Below are positions 1 to 10,512 of a stretch of DNA of 33,231 nucleotides, piece after piece. Origin of the DNA: Nemertoderma westbladi. Taxonomy: Eukaryota > Xenacoelomorpha > Nemertodermatida > Nemertodermatidae. Under the pieces are notes generated by a model that was given only the letters and a program-made list of their open reading frames with translations, had not been told where the DNA came from and did no database searches. The position numbers and the translations under genes are program-made. Numbering within the stretch: the stretch's first letter is position 1; each line of letters opens with the position of its first letter. The stretch is from assembly GCA_032718475.1 (NCBI GenBank), contig JAUCBJ010002812.1, forward strand, positions 1-33,231, given 5' to 3'.

Positions 1-108
1 AAAACCGCACGTATGCTAATAAAATTAAAACTGATAAAAGCTTATTAGAAATAAATCATCCGCATATGAGAAGGACCAGCAGTGGATTGGGTATGAAGAA
101 TGAGCATA

Positions 109-385
109 AGCTCAAAGGATGGTATGCTTGAGCATGTGGACGACTTCTGTTACCTGGGATCATGGATCCTGAAGTCAGGTGAGGACCTTCGAATACGTAA
201 GGGAAAGGCATGGGCAGCCTTGAATAGGCTTTCCAGGATTTGGAAGTCACAGATAATTAATCGGAAACTTAAGGTCCGATTATTTAGAGCAGCAGTAGTT
301 CCAGTACTCCTCTATGGGAGTCCATGCTGGGCTCTAACTGCTGAGGACTCCAAATCTCTGGATGGCACATTCACAAGAATGCTAC
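109..385 (+). mobile_element. LINE fragment A, RT C-terminal region, truncated at both ends
   Basis: This fragment encodes the part of a non-LTR retrotransposon protein just after the reverse transcriptase core, including the stretches HVDDFCYLGSW and LLYGSPCWALTAEDS. It matches positions 2190-2440 (minus strand) and the three LINE copies in the satellite. It begins abruptly at 109 and stops at about 385, inside a sequence that continues as CGCCTGGTTC in the other copies. There it fuses, through the shared bases CTAC, to the tail of an oppositely oriented LINE fragment. No start, promoter or complete domain remains. It is a dead fragment. The clade is not assigned. Confidence 0.85.
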
Positions 386-613
386 TACTAGGATCGGCAT
401 GCTGCATTGCAGCTGCATTTTGAAGAATGCTGTGCCGGCTTGTCAACAAAATTGCACCGCCACAACTCCCTATCACCCATGACATTTGCTAGATCATCCG
501 CATCTTTAAGGCCAGTGTCCTTTAAGATGCGTCTCAAGAAAGTCATGGGCTGTCCATCATGCTTATTCACTCCATGAGGCTGCCAAAGTACAAGATTATG
601 CACTGACTGGCTG
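383..613 (-). mobile_element. LINE fragment B, 3' end with short (TAG)n tail
   Basis: This is the 3' end of the same LINE family, read on the minus strand. It encodes the C-terminal stretch with LVLWQPHGVNKHDGQP and DTGLKDADDLANVMGDREL, followed by a stop, a short GC-rich 3' UTR and a tail of TAG units (CTACTACTAG on the plus strand at about 383-390). The tryptophan codon in LVLWQPHG is intact here, whereas the satellite-embedded copies carry a TAG stop at that place. The 5' truncation is at about 613. No matching target-site duplication is visible, so the head-to-head junction with fragment A is either a nested insertion that has lost a side or a rearrangement. Confidence 0.82.
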
Positions 614-691
614 CACATTAATTAATTACATGTTAATATAAAGTTAAATAAAGTATTTGTAAATCTCGGGTTCGTAGCTATTAACTCTTTT

Positions 692-795
692 TGACCCCCC
701 CCCACCCCCTCACTCACCACTACTGCCCCCCCCTCCCCTGACTCACACCACTACTGCCCCCCCCCCCCACCCCCTCATTCACCACTACTGGCCCC
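692..795. repeat. C-rich minisatellite, about 3 irregular copies
   Basis: Irregular copies of about 40 bp combine a run of 7-13 cytosines with a CTCACTCACCACTACTG-like stretch. The minus strand carries several long G runs close together, which could form a G-quadruplex. Nothing here looks coding. Confidence 0.8.
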
Positions 796-937
796 ACCCG
801 AACTGAAATCCTGGATTCGCCAAGCACCGATGCTCATGCCAACTTTGCTCAAATGCTGTTGTGTATTGGAGCTCAAATAGGAGTTTATTGCAGTGTTTTA
901 GTGGGAAATTTAATATGACCAGACTGTGTAATTTGTA

Positions 938-1735
938 TTAAGGTTGCACAGTAGGGTACCCTAAGGTTTTCTTAATGTTTTATTTACTATTAAACAAAAT
1001 GTACCTTTCTGAGAGAACTCGTAAATAAAATTTCCTGAAATCTTGCAGGTAGAGCTGCATCAACCATTTGGACAAGAGTGAGCAAGACTAAAAAAAATTA
1101 AAATTTTAAAAATATTTCTTGTTTACGGCAATATTAGTAAACAGTGCCCGGTTTTTGACCAAAAATCTAAATTTCAACAATTGTTTACTTAATAACTTAA
1201 CTTGAGAAAACACCCAACCAACAAAATTCTAGTCATACATAGGCCAATCGTTGTTGTGAACATTTCCTGAAAATGTTATGAGATTTCATCCAGTAGTTCC
1301 TCAGAAAAGAGTACTTTGTGTCTAAAAAAGCACAAAAAATTTCTTTTCGAGAAAAAGACATTCAAAGTTTTCAAAGCTTCCCGCCATTTTTCATTAAAAA
1401 CGAGGGATTATTCAAACTGGTTGTAAAAAATTAATAAGTACACCACCTGCCTAAAAATTCCAATATGGGGGTTTTCCTGGTCGGTGATTTCATTTCTGAT
1501 GTCAGTTTTTGTGTTTGTCTAAATCTAGACTGTCTGTCTGTCGGTCATTCTCTCTGTCAGATTTGACAGACTTTTCAGACAGACCGACTGACATTTGGGC
1601 ACCTTAGGCTTATCCTATTCCTATAAAAACCCGATTTCTGTAATCTTCGAAAAATTTTGATCTTAAATAGTCAAAAAAAAATTTCGGATTTAAAATTTTT
1701 TTTTTAAATATTGTTAGGGTACCCTACAACCTTAA
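938..1735. mobile_element. piggyBac-type MITE (TTAA target site, inverted repeat ends)
   Basis: The left end reads TTAAGGTTG, then CACAG, then TAGGGTACCCTAA. The right end, read on the minus strand, is TTAAGGTTG followed directly by TAGGGTACCCTAA. The terminal inverted repeats therefore match except for a 5-bp insertion in the left one. Both ends abut TTAA (938-941 and 1732-1735), the target site that piggyBac-superfamily transposases duplicate. The 790-bp interior is AT-rich and contains no long reading frame, so it is a non-autonomous element. A GTCTGTCTGTC-rich stretch lies at about 1526-1592. The superfamily call rests only on the TTAA and the inverted ends. Confidence 0.7.
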
Positions 1736-1818
1736 AAACTTATACTAAATGTAATAAAACCTACAATGTAATAATAAAACAAGAGCAAACAAACAGACAG
1801 ATAACAGGCAGTTGATAG

Positions 1819-4800
1819 TCTACTACTAGTATCGGCATGCTGCATTGCAGCTGCATTTTTAAGAATGCTGTGCCGGCTTGTCGACAAAATTGCGCCGCCA
1901 CAACTCCCTATCACCCATGACATTTGCTAGATCATCCACATCTTCAAGGCCAGTGTCCTTTAAGATGCGTCTCAAGAAAGTCATGGTTATACAAGATTAT
2001 ACACTGGCTGGTCCTCATGGCGAAAGCAACGTCCTGCAAAGCGGAGGCGATTTTGTTCTAGTGTCAAGCTTGGGGGAACCAATGAGACACCTCAAATTAT
2101 ATATAGTGTCTGGTTGGAGATGTGTCAGTGTACTTGACACAATGAACCCGGCGTAGCATTCCTGTGAATGTGCCATCCAGAGATTTGGTGTCCTCAGCAG
2201 TTAGAGCCCAGCATGGACTCCCGTAGAGGAGTACTGGAACTACTGCTGCTCTAAATAATCGGACCTTAAGTTTCCGATTAATTCTCGGTGACTTCCAAAT
2301 CCTGGAAAGCCTATTCAAGGCTGCCCATGCCTTTCCCTTACATATTCGAAGGTCCTCACCTGACTTCCGGATCCAAGATCCCAGGTAACAGAAGTCGTCC
2401 ACATGCTCAAGCATACCATCCTTTGAGCTTATGCTCATCCGATCAGAGTCTTGCTGAGGACTTTCAAAGTTAACTGTCAGAATTTTGGTCTTTCTGGAGT
2501 TATTAAAAATACCAACACTAGAAGCAGCCTATTCTAATGAGCTGAGGAGCAGTTGGGCTCCCTCTAGAGATTCTGAGAGTACTCCTAAGTCATCAGCAAA
2601 GTCTAGATCAGACAGGTACTTGGCAGGATTTTCTCGACTTCTGGAGCCAGTAGGTGGAGTTATCATCACCCCATCATCATTATGATGATCTAAGGACATG
2701 CGTAGAACATAGTCAACCACAATTATGAACAAGAATGGTGCAAGTGTGTCTCCCTGGAGGACGCCCCATAACACTTCAAATGGTTCTGTGTCACCATCAA
2801 CAGTAGACACAAATGTGGTCGAACCATCGTATACTGATCTGATTGCTGCAATAATTTTATCAGGAATCCCATATAATGAAAGTATGCTGAACATACGTGA
2901 TCGGGAGACTGAATCAAAGGCCTTGAAGATGTCAACAAAGATAACAGCCAGATGCCTGTCTTTCTTTTTTGATAACTCTTCAATTATCCTTCTAAGTGCA
3001 AAAATGGGCTCCATGGTCCCACGACCTTTTATTATTATTTCCGGATTACGCCCCGGTGGGGGCGTAAAATGGTCAATGGCAATTAGTAAAATGGTCTGAC
3101 GATATGAAATAAAATATACAGACAAGAATTTACAAAAGTTACAATTATACCATTATTATTAAAATAATACAATTATAATATTATAATACGGCGTAGCTAA
3201 TGTAAGCTAAGATCTAGAACAGATATATATCTAGACGGATATCTTTACGGAACCCATTCTGATTTCCACGGAGCAGTCTCTCAATGGGATCCCTGATGCG
3301 ATTTAATATAATTCTATTGTATAGCTTTGCAGCAATTGAGATCAATGAGATTCCCCGAAAAGAACCTTAGAGTGTTAGGTTGCCCTTCTTGGGAACTGGC
3401 ACCAACTTATTTGTTTTCATTTCTTGTGGGACTCTTGTTGTTCGGTACATGTCTATTATGATGGGATAGATGAGCTTTAAACACTCAGGTATTTTAAAGA
3501 CCTAAGGGGGAACACCATCTACTCCACTGGCACGATTGGTCTTAATGCCCTTTGCAGCAGCCTTCACTTCTGCAAAGGAGATATTGCCAATGGGAATATC
3601 TGGGAGTACAGTCTCAGACACTTTTACTTCTATAAAGTTATCAGGCAATACCCTATCATTAGTGAGGAGCTTTTCAAAGTGGGCCTTCCAACCATTGAGG
3701 CGATCGGCTGGTCATTCAGCCTTAACCTTGGTGGTTGGTTGGCTTTTCTTGCTTACTTGCCCAGTAAGCAAGTTGATCGATTTCCATGCCTGGGATGATT
3801 GCCTGCTGTCGTCAGCATCATTGATGGCATCAACCTGTTGGTTTATTAGCTCCGGTAGATTAACAGAGTACTGCCTGTTCAGGGACCTAGATGCAGCCTT
3901 AACTGCATTCTTGGCCGCTGTAGTCTGTTTGAGTCGGGACTCTTTCTGCGCCTTATATAGGTCATTTCGGCACTTCTGGATTTTGTTGACAGTCCAGGGG
4001 GCCCTTTTCCTGTTTCGAGTGTATACAGGAACTGTTTCTGCAGCTGCTAACATAACTGCTTCTGTGAAGGCAGTATAGCCCTCACAGTGATCTGCCGCCT
4101 CAGAGGCAAGAACCTCATACCTGTTGCTCAGCTGTAGTGTGAAGCTGGAACTCACACTTGGCTGTTGCAACAGAGAGGACCAGTCGTGTCGCGGCAAGGC
4201 AGATTTCGTTGTTCTGCTAGCACGCAGACTAAGTCTTACCTTGGCCACAATAAGGCGGTGATCCCTGGAGAAGGGTCGAAGTGTAAATGCATTACAGTCT
4301 TGTATAGAGCTCCTGTACTTCCTACGAAACAGAATATGGTCTATCTGGGACTTGAGACCACTGGGTCCACTATGAGTCCATAGTTTTCCAGTTCGCTTCT
4401 TGAACTGGGTTCCAGCCGAAAACAATCCATTTCCAGAGATAAAATCCTGAAGATGGATGGAATTTCGGTTGACACTATTGCTATAGACCCAGGGCGATGT
4501 AGGTGATTGATGCAGACTTGCATTAAAGTCTCCCAGGAATGTTAAGAATGCATGCTGATCCACTCCATCAGTAGCTGCTTGTAGATTTTACCACCTCCTC
4601 TACAAGGGCAACACTAGTTGGAGAGTAGCACACAATCAGAACCACCTTAGGAAACTTCTTAGCCAGTCTTCCAGAACATGAGAAGTGGCAACGGATGATG
4701 CGGTTAGAGATTTGGTCTATTTTGTCCAATGCTGCATGTGCAGTTGGATTCATCAATAGACCAATACCACCATTGCCACTATCATCTGCTGACGCGAGGG

Positions 4801-4955
4801 CGAGTCGCCAACCGCCCCCATGTCCTTAATCAGAACCTCATCAGTCTGTCCAGTCTGCATGCGGTGCTCTTGAACACCCACTGCGCTAAGAGAAAGCTTA
4901 TCTGCCAAGGCAGTCAGCTCACCTTGTCGCATTGGGGACCCGAGTGTTAAGGTGT
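1819..4955 (-). mobile_element. Nearly full-length, degenerate APE-type LINE (endonuclease + reverse transcriptase)
   Basis: Read on the minus strand, this is a non-LTR retrotransposon in the order endonuclease, linker, reverse transcriptase, C-terminal region, 3' tail. The apurinic-like endonuclease shows VGVQEHRM (QEHR codons at 4861-4872), GGIGLLMNP (about 4745-4770), LGDFNA (4519-4533) and SRDHRL (about 4255-4272). The reverse transcriptase shows KLVPVPKKGN, RGISLIS and NQNGFR (about 3240-3410), FVDIFKAFDSV (about 2909-2938), GVLQGDTLAP (about 2735-2764) and the catalytic FADD (2589-2600). No RNase H domain is seen. Frameshifts, a stop after KKGNLTL, an insert at about 3035-3232 and a small deletion near 1984 break it. 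The 3' end is a short (TAG)n tail at about 1820-1829. The 5' end is placed near 4955 because similarity to the family fades there. It is inactive. Confidence 0.88.
3035..3232. other. AT-rich insert interrupting the LINE reverse transcriptase
   Basis: Between the codons for NQNGFRK and those for KGRGTMEPIF the minus-strand LINE is interrupted by about 200 bp of AT-rich DNA unrelated to the rest of the element. One edge contains a 9-bp inverted repeat (TTACGCCCC at 3046-3054, GGGGCGTAA at 3059-3067). The exact borders and any target-site duplication cannot be fixed by eye. It may be a small secondary insertion. Confidence 0.5.
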
Positions 4956-5464
4956 TAACTGAGGCTAGTTTATATAGGGCTGAGCTCAGTTTATATAGTC
5001 ATATTTGCAGTGACAGAGGTATTTCAAATATAAAATCATTGCAAATTTAATATTGCCACACCTATGGAATCTTGCTTTTTGCTGTGACGTATTGACAAAC
5101 AGACAAAAACAATTGTTATCAACAATGAGGGGAATATCTTGTTATTCAACAATTTTATTATATACTATACATATAAAATATATATGTAAGCATAAAATAA
5201 AAAACATAATATTAATGTTAAATATGGTATTAAATAAAACTAGATCGACCTTATTAAAATATCTAAACCAGATCCCTTAACGGGATCTTTTATATTCAAG
5301 AATTATATCTTCCTTCAATAGATACACAATATATACAATAGTCAATTTTGTCAACTTTTCTAGTCAACGATAAATACAATACATTTTTTGCCATTAAACT
5401 ATATAAACCTCAAACTGCATTCGCTTCGATTATTCCTTCAAATATAACTTTGAGAGACTCAAAC

Positions 5465-5519
5465 TCTCAATCTCTCTATCTGTATTGTTGATATCTCAAT
5501 CTCTCTATCTGTATTGTTG
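5465..5519. repeat. Two-copy direct repeat, 29-bp period
   Basis: A 26-bp stretch beginning TCTCAATCTCTCTATC occurs twice, 29 bp apart, in non-coding DNA. Confidence 0.85.
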
Positions 5520-6269
5520 GTTGATTGGAATAAAAGACACAATTACAATTGACTTTCGGCAATGAAAACATTTATTTATTTATGCCGTTGCGCTATAAAA
5601 TCACCTGTCTCCTGTATGAACCTGTAAGCTGCTCCCCCGGGTTGCAGCCTACTGTACTACAGTACCGTGTATGCCGCATTTAGGCCTGCATGCAGGCAGC
5701 GTAGGCCTATTATACGGCCGTGTGCGCAAAGCACCGCCTCAAACTAAAATATGCAAATTCTATTAACAGAGCTTTATGATATACAACAATGGAGATTGTT
5801 AGAGAATTTCTTTAAATTAACAATGAATGTGTATAATTGATTTTAGTTACTTCAACTTTACCCTACTGTACCACCTAAATAACTCAATAAATAAATGTAT
5901 TTTCATCGTAATGTGGGGTCCTCAGTTTGTTAACATAGACAAATTATTGCTCGGTTTGCGGGTATTTATGGCACACAGGTTTGATATATTTATAGGTTCT
6001 TTTGTATGTCTTCAGTTCACGTTCGTGGGGCGTCGCGCAGCACGCGAACTAGCACGTTCGAAACAAGTTCGATTTGATCTGGAGTCAAAAGTTCGAAAGG
6101 TATTTGCCCGTAACTTTCAAAAATATTGGAACATTTTCTCTAGTATACCCAACCCATACAAAATTTGGTTGAAAATTGTTAAAATCTTTAAAAGTTATTT
6201 TCGAATGAATTTTGCATATTGTAAAAGCTTTTGCGGAATTGGCTGGTTATTTTCCCCGCAAAGTACTCT

Positions 6270-6395
6270 GTAGTTGGTTTAACGGGCATAAAAAGCCGTT
6301 TCATTACTGTACTGGTGTTTTAGTGGACATAAAAAGCCATTTCGTCTGTATGTGTACTTTAGTGGACATAACTAGCAATTTTATGTCGCAATACG
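6270..6395. repeat. Three imperfect direct repeats of about 40 bp
   Basis: The motif TTAGTGGACATAAAAAGCC and close variants recur at about 6287, 6328 and 6367 (position of the CAT), spaced 41 and 39 bp. The third copy has diverged most. No function is apparent. Confidence 0.7.
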
Positions 6396-8846
6396 CTAAA
6401 TCCTCTTGACACAGTGTAGTTACTATGACGACGGCTAACAGCTGATCTGTACACGTGGAGCTTTTCCTTTGTTCTCTGTTCTTTCTTTGTTCGGTCGACC
6501 AATCAGAGCGTTTTTTGACTCTGTGTTGGAGATTGTATACAGAAACTCGTGCAGTTGAGTCAGTATGTGTATTTTGTCCACAGCCCAGAAGACCGGCTTT
6601 GGAATCTCTGTGGTTTCAGGCTTTAGCCCAACATTAGTAGGCTTAATCATAGAAACGTATATCTGTTATCTTACTTACTAATCATACCATAACATATCAT
6701 AACAATTTATACCTTAACATTTTTACTGCTATTTACTGTCGGTTATTCATTATATCAGTTGATGGAATATTATTATATTTGGAATATCGATAAATAATTA
6801 CAAAACCCTCAATCTTCTTGATATACTGAAGGTAAGAGAGACCGGTTACATATAACGATTGCGACTTACATTAAAGTGGTTTTGAAGTGAATCTAATGCT
6901 ATTTCATAGGCACTACATGTATCGGTTGTTGTTCTCTTTATATGTGACTAAAATTAGTGAAGGTCGGCAGATCGGTGTGCAGCATTGTGCGGTAGTGTGC
7001 ATGATTGTGACTGATAACAAAGCATCTCCTAAAGAATGCGCTATATACGTGAATCCATAGCCATCCCGTTGTGTCTAGTTTAAGTCATAACTCTGTTTAC
7101 ATATTTAGAGCGCCACGTCCTAAAGGAACTGTTAATATTTCCCGAAAGTGAATAATATTTGTCAGAGATTATATATTACGATCAGTCGAATAATACAGTA
7201 GGTCTACACCGCAATAAGGTTAGGCTTCCGAATCCAGTCTCCCGGGTATATCCAGCGGGTGAATGGTCGCGCATAGACTGGCTTCGGCTAATGTAGTGTA
7301 TCAAATACTCGTCATAGGCTAAAGTCGATTTATTATCTAGAAGACATCCAAATTTGGCAGGTTAAACTGCTAAAGGTCTGAAAGCGCGAACACATATCGT
7401 GTAGAATTTGATCACTTTTATAGCACTGATCTAAACAGGGCTATTGTTGTTTGGTGACTTACATTTGATTTAAGTGCCCCCCCCCCCCCCCTACTGCAGT
7501 AACACGAACTTACGTTTCGTATTCTGGTACAATCTCCTAATTATATTATGGCGGTAATTTCCAAACTACATCGTACTATGCAACTTTATCGAATGAAAGA
7601 TTCTTTATAGGGGCCTAGTGAGGAAGGACGGGGTACCGTAAAACTGAAAACGTTCATAACAGAAGTTTGTTTTTTACAGCCAGCCCGAACCGAGTATACT
7701 GTAATACTGACATAAGTCCGAAGATACGTGAATGGATTTACCCCTATGCTTCGCTCACGTGCGACTCGAAGGGCTACGAACCGTTGTAACTCGATTGAGT
7801 TCGGTAACGTGTTTTCCCCGGTCTCCCCGGGAGACAGGAAGATTCACTCCCTGATGACAAGTTAATATCTTCCTGAACTCCGGACCGCCGTAACTCCGGA
7901 ACAGCAAGGCGTCCACCAATTAATCCCGCCAATTTAAAACCCCAACACTGGCCCGCACCGCACCCCACTGTGTCGGTGTCATTAACAAAATTACTTTTAA
8001 TGTATAAGTCAGGCTAATAATAACTTACCGGTACCATGATTTGATAGCATAGTAGTAGAGTAAGCCACTAATGAGTCACATTTATATAAAGAGAGAGGTT
8101 AAATCTCATGGACTATGTCATGTGCTGGCCCATATACTGTAGTGTCAACTTGTTGGCGGTCATAGCTGTTTAATTTAATTGTAATTTGATGAGGTTTTAC
8201 AAGGTTGACCACTTTTTGACGTGAGAGATATTGTACACTTTAATGACGTATTATATATTTTTATTCGAAAATTGTAACATTACTCAACGCCTTTAGTATT
8301 AACAGCGAGTTGTTATTTAGCACTTTACAACTTCAGAGTATATTACAGTATTGTATTGGCCTGTACATTTAGTATTGTATTGGTGTTATTCCGTTAAGTA
8401 ATGTCCCTTTAGCGGACATTACAACACGACATCATTGGTTACCACGTAGGTCCTATTTGCCTGACAGCCAGATAGGTCTACTGCATTACTTACCGGTAGG
8501 CGGGGTATAGCATGTGAGGTATGTTCAGTTTTCACTTATAATATATGTACCGGGTGTTCCATAATGATTGCCCCCCCCCCCCCCTGGCCAGCCAAAACTG
8601 CCAGACATGAAACTTAATGTAATATATCATTCGAAAGAGAATGTATTTCTGAGCTTGCATGCAAAAATTTAGGGACCAATACAAAAGTATAAAAATTTTA
8701 TAGGCAATTCTTTAAACCTATCTTACTTGTCAATATTTGTGATTTAATCACAATTAAAAAAATATATAATATATCCAGCGTTAGTCATCAGATTTACAGC
8801 CATGTTTCGCAGCACAGGGAGCTCCTCGATAGTGGCAAAGGATGTT

Positions 8847-8862
8847 GGCCCTTAAAAGGGCC
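8847..8862 (-). promoter_or_regulatory. Histone-type mRNA 3' stem-loop
   Basis: On the minus strand GGCCCTTTTAAGGGCC forms a perfect 6-bp stem with the four-base loop TTTA. It is preceded by CCAAAAC and followed by AACA. This matches the 3' processing stem-loop of replication-dependent histone mRNAs (six-pair stem beginning GG, loop UUUA or UUUC, A/C-rich flanks). No clear purine-rich downstream element follows. It lies just beyond a stretch that resembles a broken histone H4 coding end, which supports the reading. Confidence 0.65.
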
Positions 8863-8884
8863 GTTTTGGTTTGAGTTCAGTTTG

Positions 8885-9000
8885 ATTATGCCACAGAATC
8901 TCGACCCTCTCTAAAAGTAACATCTCTAATCCTGTCAACCATACGTTTTTCTTCAGAGTCATCGAAGATTGCTACTTTACACACAAGTACAGTATGTAAA
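8885..9000 (-). pseudogene. Decayed histone H4-like sequence (putative)
   Basis: No intact frame exists, but on the minus strand short blocks occur in the order found near the end of histone H4. There is a GTGTGTAAAGTA block like the codons for VLKV, then CAATCTTCGATGAC like NVIRD. Next come GAAGAAAAACGT like E-(HA)-KR, GTTGAC and GATGTT like VT and DV, then GAGGGTCGA like QGR. Small deletions separate them. The series ends a few tens of bases before the histone-type stem-loop at 8847-8862. Each block alone is weak. The order, strand and stem-loop make the case. Similarity further upstream (to about 9120) is too faint to annotate. Confidence 0.4.
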
Positions 9001-9209
9001 TAGATTACTGGTACATAATGAGATTAGTCATGTTGTATCACTTCGTATCATCAACCGACTGCATTATAACAAGATCATGCATAGCTCGATATTTTATATA
9101 CGTTCCCAGCCGCCATCAATACTCACCCATCGTTCATGCAGAGTGTTGCAGGGATTTCGCAATGCGAAATGTTCCCGTGGCTGCACAGTGGCTACTGTGC
9201 AATGCATAT

Positions 9210-10512
9210 GAGGGATTTAAGTCGACGATATTAACATAAACATATTTCAAAAGTGATTTACTGTTTTGCTATTGCCAGACTGATAACGAAACATTGGGCA
9301 AAGTACCGTCTGTACAATATAATGTAGAAAACACTGTTTGTTAGAAATCTATCTTCTACATTTCTAAACGAAATAAAGCGGAATTTTGCAGAAAGCATGT
9401 TCAATAGATGCTCCATATGGAGTGTCAACAGAATTTTGATTGAGTGAATTCTACGATAAAAATCGGTCATTCTAGAATTAATTTCACTGTTGCTAGGCAA
9501 CCAACTGGTCCCTCACAACCAAAACCTTGTATACACTACTAGGTCCGATAATGAACCTATCATCAATGTTTCATCCAATTCCATCAACATTAAGTGCAAG
9601 AAGTTGTGTGTAAAAACAAACACACAAACAAACAAACAAACAATCAAACAAACAAACACACAATCAAACAAACAAACACGCGTGAGAAATAAGGACATCC
9701 AATCCATGAATCCGTCCAAAAAATATTATCAATCACGTCATTTATTATAGTAACGTTGTACTGAATCTTAACGGAGATTTGTACTATTTAATACAAATCA
9801 TATTTTATATAATTATTTCAGCACTATTTTATTTAAAAATAAATTGCATTTTCTTTGCCAAGAACAAGAAAATAATGTACATTACTTCGTCGCGTGTTTA
9901 TACATATAGGTTAATATGCAGCATAAAGTAGCTAATTTCTAACTGTCAAAAAAGCTATCTATGACATTATTCGACATTTAGTTTTGTCATCTGTACCGGT
10001 ATACAGAGCTTCTTCCTTCCTTTCAACTCGCACCCAACACACTCGAATCCTCGCGACATGTCATGGTATTCATTAACTTCCACTCGCTATCAAGTTATTC
10101 ACGCTGTGAAGATAAACGGAGCGTTAAATAGGCCTCTATATCGCGGTAACCGATGCTAAAATACTTTTGAAATTAGCTTCACTGCTGTGGTCCATTAGAA
10201 GGGGATATCTACTTATACCCCGGTCGGGCTAGCTATGTCTACAGTTGGGCTTTATCGTTTAATTTGCTCGCCGCCCGTTGCGAACATTTTGTTTCTCGAT
10301 ATATCGATAGCTAACAACTGTATCCATCGCGTATAATAATTCTGGTTCAGTTCTAAGTAATTTCGGCGATGATTTCTTTAACTGATTTAGTTAACGTACC
10401 GGTATAGATCGGGCGGGTTAATATAATTACATTCTCATTTATTTCATCTAATTCCGAAGAAATTGGTCGTTTTGTGTAATTTTGGCAGCTGAATTTATTG
10501 CACCTGTTTGGA
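9210..10512. other. Intergenic DNA, nothing recognised
   Basis: AT-rich sequence containing one CAAA microsatellite and no domain-bearing frame, RNA gene or terminal-repeat element that I can support. Confidence 0.5.
9627..9678. repeat. (CAAA)n microsatellite
   Basis: A run of CAAA units with interspersed CAAT and CACA units. It keeps short frames open on both strands, which should not be read as coding. Confidence 0.9.

Larger units (their letters stand above)
4956..8846. other. Intergenic DNA without a recognisable gene
   Basis: Apart from the small repeats listed separately I see nothing coding here. The longest frame, 5827-6273 on the plus strand, encodes a low-complexity product rich in F, I, N and Y with no recognisable domain. 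A 9-bp inverted repeat (GTAATGTCC at 8398-8406, GGACATTAC at 8414-8422) and a 15-C run (7477-7491) are visible, as is a 14-C run at 8571-8584. A GGTAAGAG at about 6831 could be a 5' splice site, but no exon can be supported next to it. Confidence 0.6.

Noticed and set aside
5264-5290. AGATCCC/GGGATCT hairpin followed by T residues, like a bacterial terminator
   Set aside because: The context is a eukaryotic intergenic region with no gene ending there. Short stem-loops of this size are frequent.
5827-6273. 148-codon frame on the plus strand
   Set aside because: Low-complexity composition with no domain, no supporting splice or promoter signals, and AT-rich sequence where such frames arise by chance.
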